A DNA stretch of 16,342 nt from an uncultured bacterium (GTDB lineage Bacteria; Patescibacteriota; Minisyncoccia; Phycocordibacterales; UBA9973): the NCBI GenBank assembly GCA_903862375.1, contig CAIOXR010000044.1, positions 1 to 16,342 on the forward strand. Reading direction: 5' to 3'. A model generated the notes under the pieces. The model was not told the DNA's origin. It did no database searches and was given only the letters and a program-made list of their open reading frames with translations. Numbering within the stretch: the first letter of the stretch is position 1; the number at the start of each line of letters is the position of its first letter. This document shows positions 14,348-16,342 of this stretch, one piece after another. The position numbers were made by a program, and so were the translations under genes.

Positions 14348-14389
14348 AGGTCTCCCAGCCCTGTATATAAGTATGGTTTAGTCGCCTCA
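14348..14389 (+). repeat. Displaced acceptor end and 3' flank of the tRNA-Gln copy
   Basis: This segment matches the 3' end of tRNA-Gln and its downstream flank (14087-14126) with a few differences: GTCTCCCAGC, then CTGTATATAAG and AGTCG. Together with 14150-14201 it shows that a whole tRNA-Gln segment including flank was once duplicated in tandem. The remaining stretch to 14424 is AT-rich with a weak ATACT/AGTAT hairpin and nothing else recognised. Confidence 0.75.
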
Positions 14390-14424
14390 ATACTCATAAG
14401 TGTTAGTATAGATCGCTCTTACTA

Positions 14425-14430
14425 TATAAT
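14425..14430 (+). promoter_or_regulatory. -10 element of the 14437 gene, leaderless type
   Basis: Consensus TATAAT ends 6 nt (CAATCT) before the ATG at 14437. The -35 region (near 14402-14408, GTTAGT or TTAGTA) is weak. Confidence 0.45.
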
Positions 14431-14436
14431 CAATCT

Positions 14437-15012
14437 ATGTTTAATAACCTTATATCAATTATTATATTTTCCGTATTTTTACTTTTACTGGTCTTTGTCC
14501 CTATTGCTTTTGCGTATTTTCCTTTTCTTTGGTTAAAAAAGAAAGGTTATAAGAGAATTGCAATTACATTTATTCTTGTGGTTTTTCTTGTGTCAGTATG
14601 GTCTACTTACACAGCATTTTATCCTAGAGACAAATATTATAAAAAAGAGTTTGAGTTGCAAACAGGCATATTAATCCCTAAAAGTGGAAAAATTCTTACT
14701 AAAGGTGCTTCGTTCCCTGATATGCATGGAGACTATGAGGCTAATGCTATTATAAAGTTAGATAAGAATGATTTTGAAAGAATATATACAAAAGTGAAAT
14801 CTAATTCTAGTTTTAAAATTGATGATGAATTAATTTTTTATGTACCGTTTGATAATAACAAAGCACTATATATAGACCCTAAAGATTTTACAGAGATATA
14901 TACAAGTAGAAGAGTTTATGGTAGTGGAGTTTTACAATCAGGAAGCTTTACTGTAGGTTTTGATAAAGAAAATAACTTAATTGGTTTTTCATGGATAACT
15001 TGGATAAATTAG
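14437..15012 (+). CDS. Hypothetical membrane protein with extracytoplasmic domain
   Basis: The function is not recognised. The 191-residue product has two N-terminal transmembrane helices (about 5-33, LISIIIFSVFLLLLVFVPIA, and about 40-60, RIAITFILVVFLVSVW) separated by a short Lys/Arg-rich cytoplasmic turn (LKKKGYKR). Both ends would therefore be outside, with a soluble domain of about 130 residues facing outward. That domain contains a conserved-looking stretch GILIPKSGKILTKGASFPD followed by MHGDYEANAIIKL, then alternating hydrophobic and polar segments suggesting beta structure. There are no cysteines and no lipobox. The start is supported by a TATAAT 6 nt upstream. The NUDIX gene follows after 58 nt with its own possible promoter. 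Confidence 0.7.
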   Translation: MFNNLISIIIFSVFLLLLVFVPIAFAYFPFLWLKKKGYKRIAITFILVVFLVSVWSTYTAFYPRDKYYKKEFELQTGILIPKSGKILTKGASFPDMHGDYEANAIIKLDKNDFERIYTKVKSNSSFKIDDELIFYVPFDNNKALYIDPKDFTEIYTSRRVYGSGVLQSGSFTVGFDKENNLIGFSWITWIN

Positions 15013-15052
15013 ATAAATTATTTAAAATTCAAACTACTAATTAATAATTATT

Positions 15053-15061
15053 TGCTATAAA
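15053..15061 (+). promoter_or_regulatory. Possible extended -10 of the NUDIX gene
   Basis: TGC-TATAAA (hexamer 15056-15061) lies 9 nt before the ATG at 15071, which would leave a leader of about 3 nt. No convincing -35 is visible. Confidence 0.3.
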
Positions 15062-15070
15062 TTAATTATA

Positions 15071-15640
15071 ATGAAACCAAATATAAAAAATGAAATAATA
15101 GAACTTGTATATAATATCACACCATTTGATGAGATTGAGAAGCTTCATATTGCAGATACCCTTGATTGGATAAATAGTGGGGCTGAGATATTTAGAATAA
15201 AAAAACACGCAATTCCACCTAAACATCTTGTTTCATATTTTATTCTTGTTGATCAAAAAGAAAATAAAATTCTTCTTATCGATCATATTAGAGCACAACG
15301 CTGGATACCAACAGGTGGACACGTAGAAATAAATGAGCATCCCAAAACTACTGTTGAAAGAGAAATTATAGAAGAATTGAATACAAAAGCAATATTTTTA
15401 TTTGATGATATCTTTTTCTTAGCACAAGCAGTTACGGTAGGACTTACTGCTGGTCATACAGATGTAAGTCTTTGGTATGTTCTTAAGGGGGATTCCAGTA
15501 GACCGATTCAGTATGACGAAGGAGAGTTTAATGGTTATAAATGGTTTACTTATGATGAAATTTTGAATATTTCAATAGAAAAACTTGATAAAAATCTTCA
15601 TAGATTTGTGAATAAATTAATAGTAAAATTAGATAAATAA
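15071..15640 (+). CDS. NUDIX hydrolase
   Basis: NUDIX enzymes hydrolyse nucleoside diphosphates linked to another moiety. The 189-residue product carries a complete Nudix box GHVEINEHPKTTVEREIIEE (GX5EX7REUXEE), including the metal-binding Glu residues, followed by the beta strands of the fold (LFDDIFFLAQAVT, HTDVSLWYVLKGD) and EGEFNGYKWFTYDEI, a common Nudix C-terminal segment. An N-terminal extension of about 50 residues (EIIELVYNITPFDEIEKLHI and on) precedes the Nudix fold, as in a group of Nudix proteins with a helical leader. The substrate cannot be read from the sequence; the family includes house-cleaning pyrophosphatases. It is flanked by unrecognised genes on the same strand. Confidence 0.88.
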   Translation: MKPNIKNEIIELVYNITPFDEIEKLHIADTLDWINSGAEIFRIKKHAIPPKHLVSYFILVDQKENKILLIDHIRAQRWIPTGGHVEINEHPKTTVEREIIEELNTKAIFLFDDIFFLAQAVTVGLTAGHTDVSLWYVLKGDSSRPIQYDEGEFNGYKWFTYDEILNISIEKLDKNLHRFVNKLIVKLDK

Positions 15641-15691
15641 TTAACAAATAAGTATCAATGAATGTTATCGCTACAAATTATTAGAGAAATT

Positions 15692-15700
15692 TGATATAAT
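15692..15700 (+). promoter_or_regulatory. Extended -10 of the gene at 15709
   Basis: TGA-TATAAT (hexamer 15695-15700) ends 8 nt before the ATG at 15709, predicting a leader of about 2 nt. The -35 is not clear. Confidence 0.4.
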
Positions 15701-15708
15701 AAAAATAT

Positions 15709-16342
15709 ATGAAAGAAATATATGAACAAAATACTTATCCTGTTTTATCTAAAAGATTAGGAGATAGAATTTATACATCTATTGCAAGAGTTAGGGGACA
15801 AAAAACCAGGTGTTATGCTTTAGACGAAAATGGGGTAAAGAATTTTGAGGTATCTAATGGAAAAATACAATTTATAGTGTCTGAATTGCTGACCTTACTT
15901 AATATACCTGCTTCTCCGATATTTAAAGACAATAAACTAGATGGATGGTTTTCAGAAGATGCAGATAAACAAATTAAGTCTTTAAAAAGTAATTTTGATA
16001 AAGATAATCTTAAAAAAATTAAATTTGAATCTGATTCTTTTATTTTAGGTTTAGTTTTTAATGATATAGATCATAAAACAAATCATAATGAAAAAGAGGG
16101 AATTTTTTTTGATTTTGATTCTGCCTGTATTTATTTTTCTGATGAAAGAATTGAAATATTAAGAAGTTCAATTCAAGAGCGTTTTCAGAATGAAAAAGAA
16201 TATATTATAGATAATTATAATCAAAGTATGCAAGATTCTTTTTATCAAGATGTAAAAACAAGAATAATAAATTTTTATAATGACTTAAATATTAAAAAAG
16301 GATCTGATTTTATTGGTGACATTTTTAATAAATCTGGATTTA
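15709..16342 (+). CDS. Unrecognised protein, N-terminal 211 residues (3' truncated by window edge)
   Basis: The frame is open from the ATG at 15709 to the window end (211 codons, no stop), with a good -10 element just before it. The family is not recognised. The protein is very rich in Asp, Lys, Asn, Phe and Ile, as expected for an AT-rich gene. Residues about 110-145 contain SFILGLVFNDIDHKTN and, after a short gap, IFFDFDSACIYF. A D-X-D-H-X3-N segment followed by an Asp-Phe-Asp strand is loosely reminiscent of the catalytic and metal-binding loops of kinase-like folds (HipA or aminoglycoside-kinase type). This is a weak, motif-level resemblance. No signal peptide or transmembrane helix is visible. 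Confidence 0.6.
   Translation, partial: MKEIYEQNTYPVLSKRLGDRIYTSIARVRGQKTRCYALDENGVKNFEVSNGKIQFIVSELLTLLNIPASPIFKDNKLDGWFSEDADKQIKSLKSNFDKDNLKKIKFESDSFILGLVFNDIDHKTNHNEKEGIFFDFDSACIYFSDERIEILRSSIQERFQNEKEYIIDNYNQSMQDSFYQDVKTRIINFYNDLNIKKGSDFIGDIFNKSGF

Noticed and set aside
14150..14359. A second, intron-containing tRNA-Gln
   Set aside because: The 5' acceptor strand and D arm are missing in the copy, so even precise removal of the 14191-14347 segment would not leave a complete tRNA.
14087..14389. An integrative element with attL/attR in tRNA-Gln
   Set aside because: The repeated tRNA ends are only about 260 nt apart and enclose no integrase or other gene. Tandem duplication plus a small insertion explains the pattern better.
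1..16342. CRISPR array or cas genes, transposase-bearing insertion sequences, prophage
   Set aside because: No regularly spaced repeats and no transposase, integrase, Cas or phage structural proteins were seen on either strand.

Overview
The window is AT-rich (by eye about one third G+C) and compact. It looks like a chromosomal stretch from a Patescibacteria (CPR) genome, most likely Parcubacteria-like. This rests on a PilX-type pilin-like protein of the kind common in that group, very short intergenic distances, tRNA genes without an encoded CCA, minimal versions of housekeeping proteins (for example a release factor 2 with most of domain 1 missing), and promoters that sit almost on the start codon. 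UGA works as a stop (prfB itself ends in UGA), so this is not one of the CPR lineages that recode UGA. The taxonomic placement is inference from protein character; no database was consulted.

Layout. Positions 1-4992 (+): 3' end of a pilin-like gene, ligA (NAD-dependent DNA ligase), gatC-gatA (two subunits of the tRNA amidotransferase) and a membrane protein with an HEPN-like RX4H motif, closed by a perfectly palindromic bidirectional terminator. Positions 5029-5818: a tRNA cluster, Asp(GTC), Met(CAT) and initiator Met(CAT) on minus, then Thr(GGT) and Thr(CGT) on plus, with partial tRNA copies and repeats between them. Positions 5821-8676 (-): operon dapB-dapA-aminotransferase for diaminopimelate/lysine. 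Positions 8796-12985 (+): operon prfB-ftsE-ftsX-pyrG, divergent from the dap operon. Positions 13109-13834 (-): a LOG-family protein, convergent with pyrG across a large palindrome. Positions 14027-14389: tRNA-Gln(CTG) followed by a rearranged partial copy carrying a structured insertion. Positions 14437-16342 (+): an unknown membrane protein, a NUDIX hydrolase and the start of an unrecognised protein.

How the genes fit together: most are core information-processing or envelope functions. GatCA with tRNA-Gln and tRNA-Asp suggests indirect charging of tRNA-Gln and/or tRNA-Asn (gatB is outside the window). The dap genes supply peptidoglycan precursor, and FtsEX couples division to peptidoglycan hydrolysis.

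The most interesting signals are not new protein genes. (1) There is a repeated promoter arrangement in which the -10 hexamer ends exactly 6 nt before the ATG at six genes, predicting leaderless mRNAs. (2) Small palindromic or GC-rich sequences have entered functional sites: an in-frame palindrome in the zinc finger of ligA, a GC-rich core inside the pyrG/LOG terminator, and an insert of about 150 nt flanked by 7-nt direct repeats inside a tRNA-Gln copy. (3) Partial duplications recur at tRNA edges.
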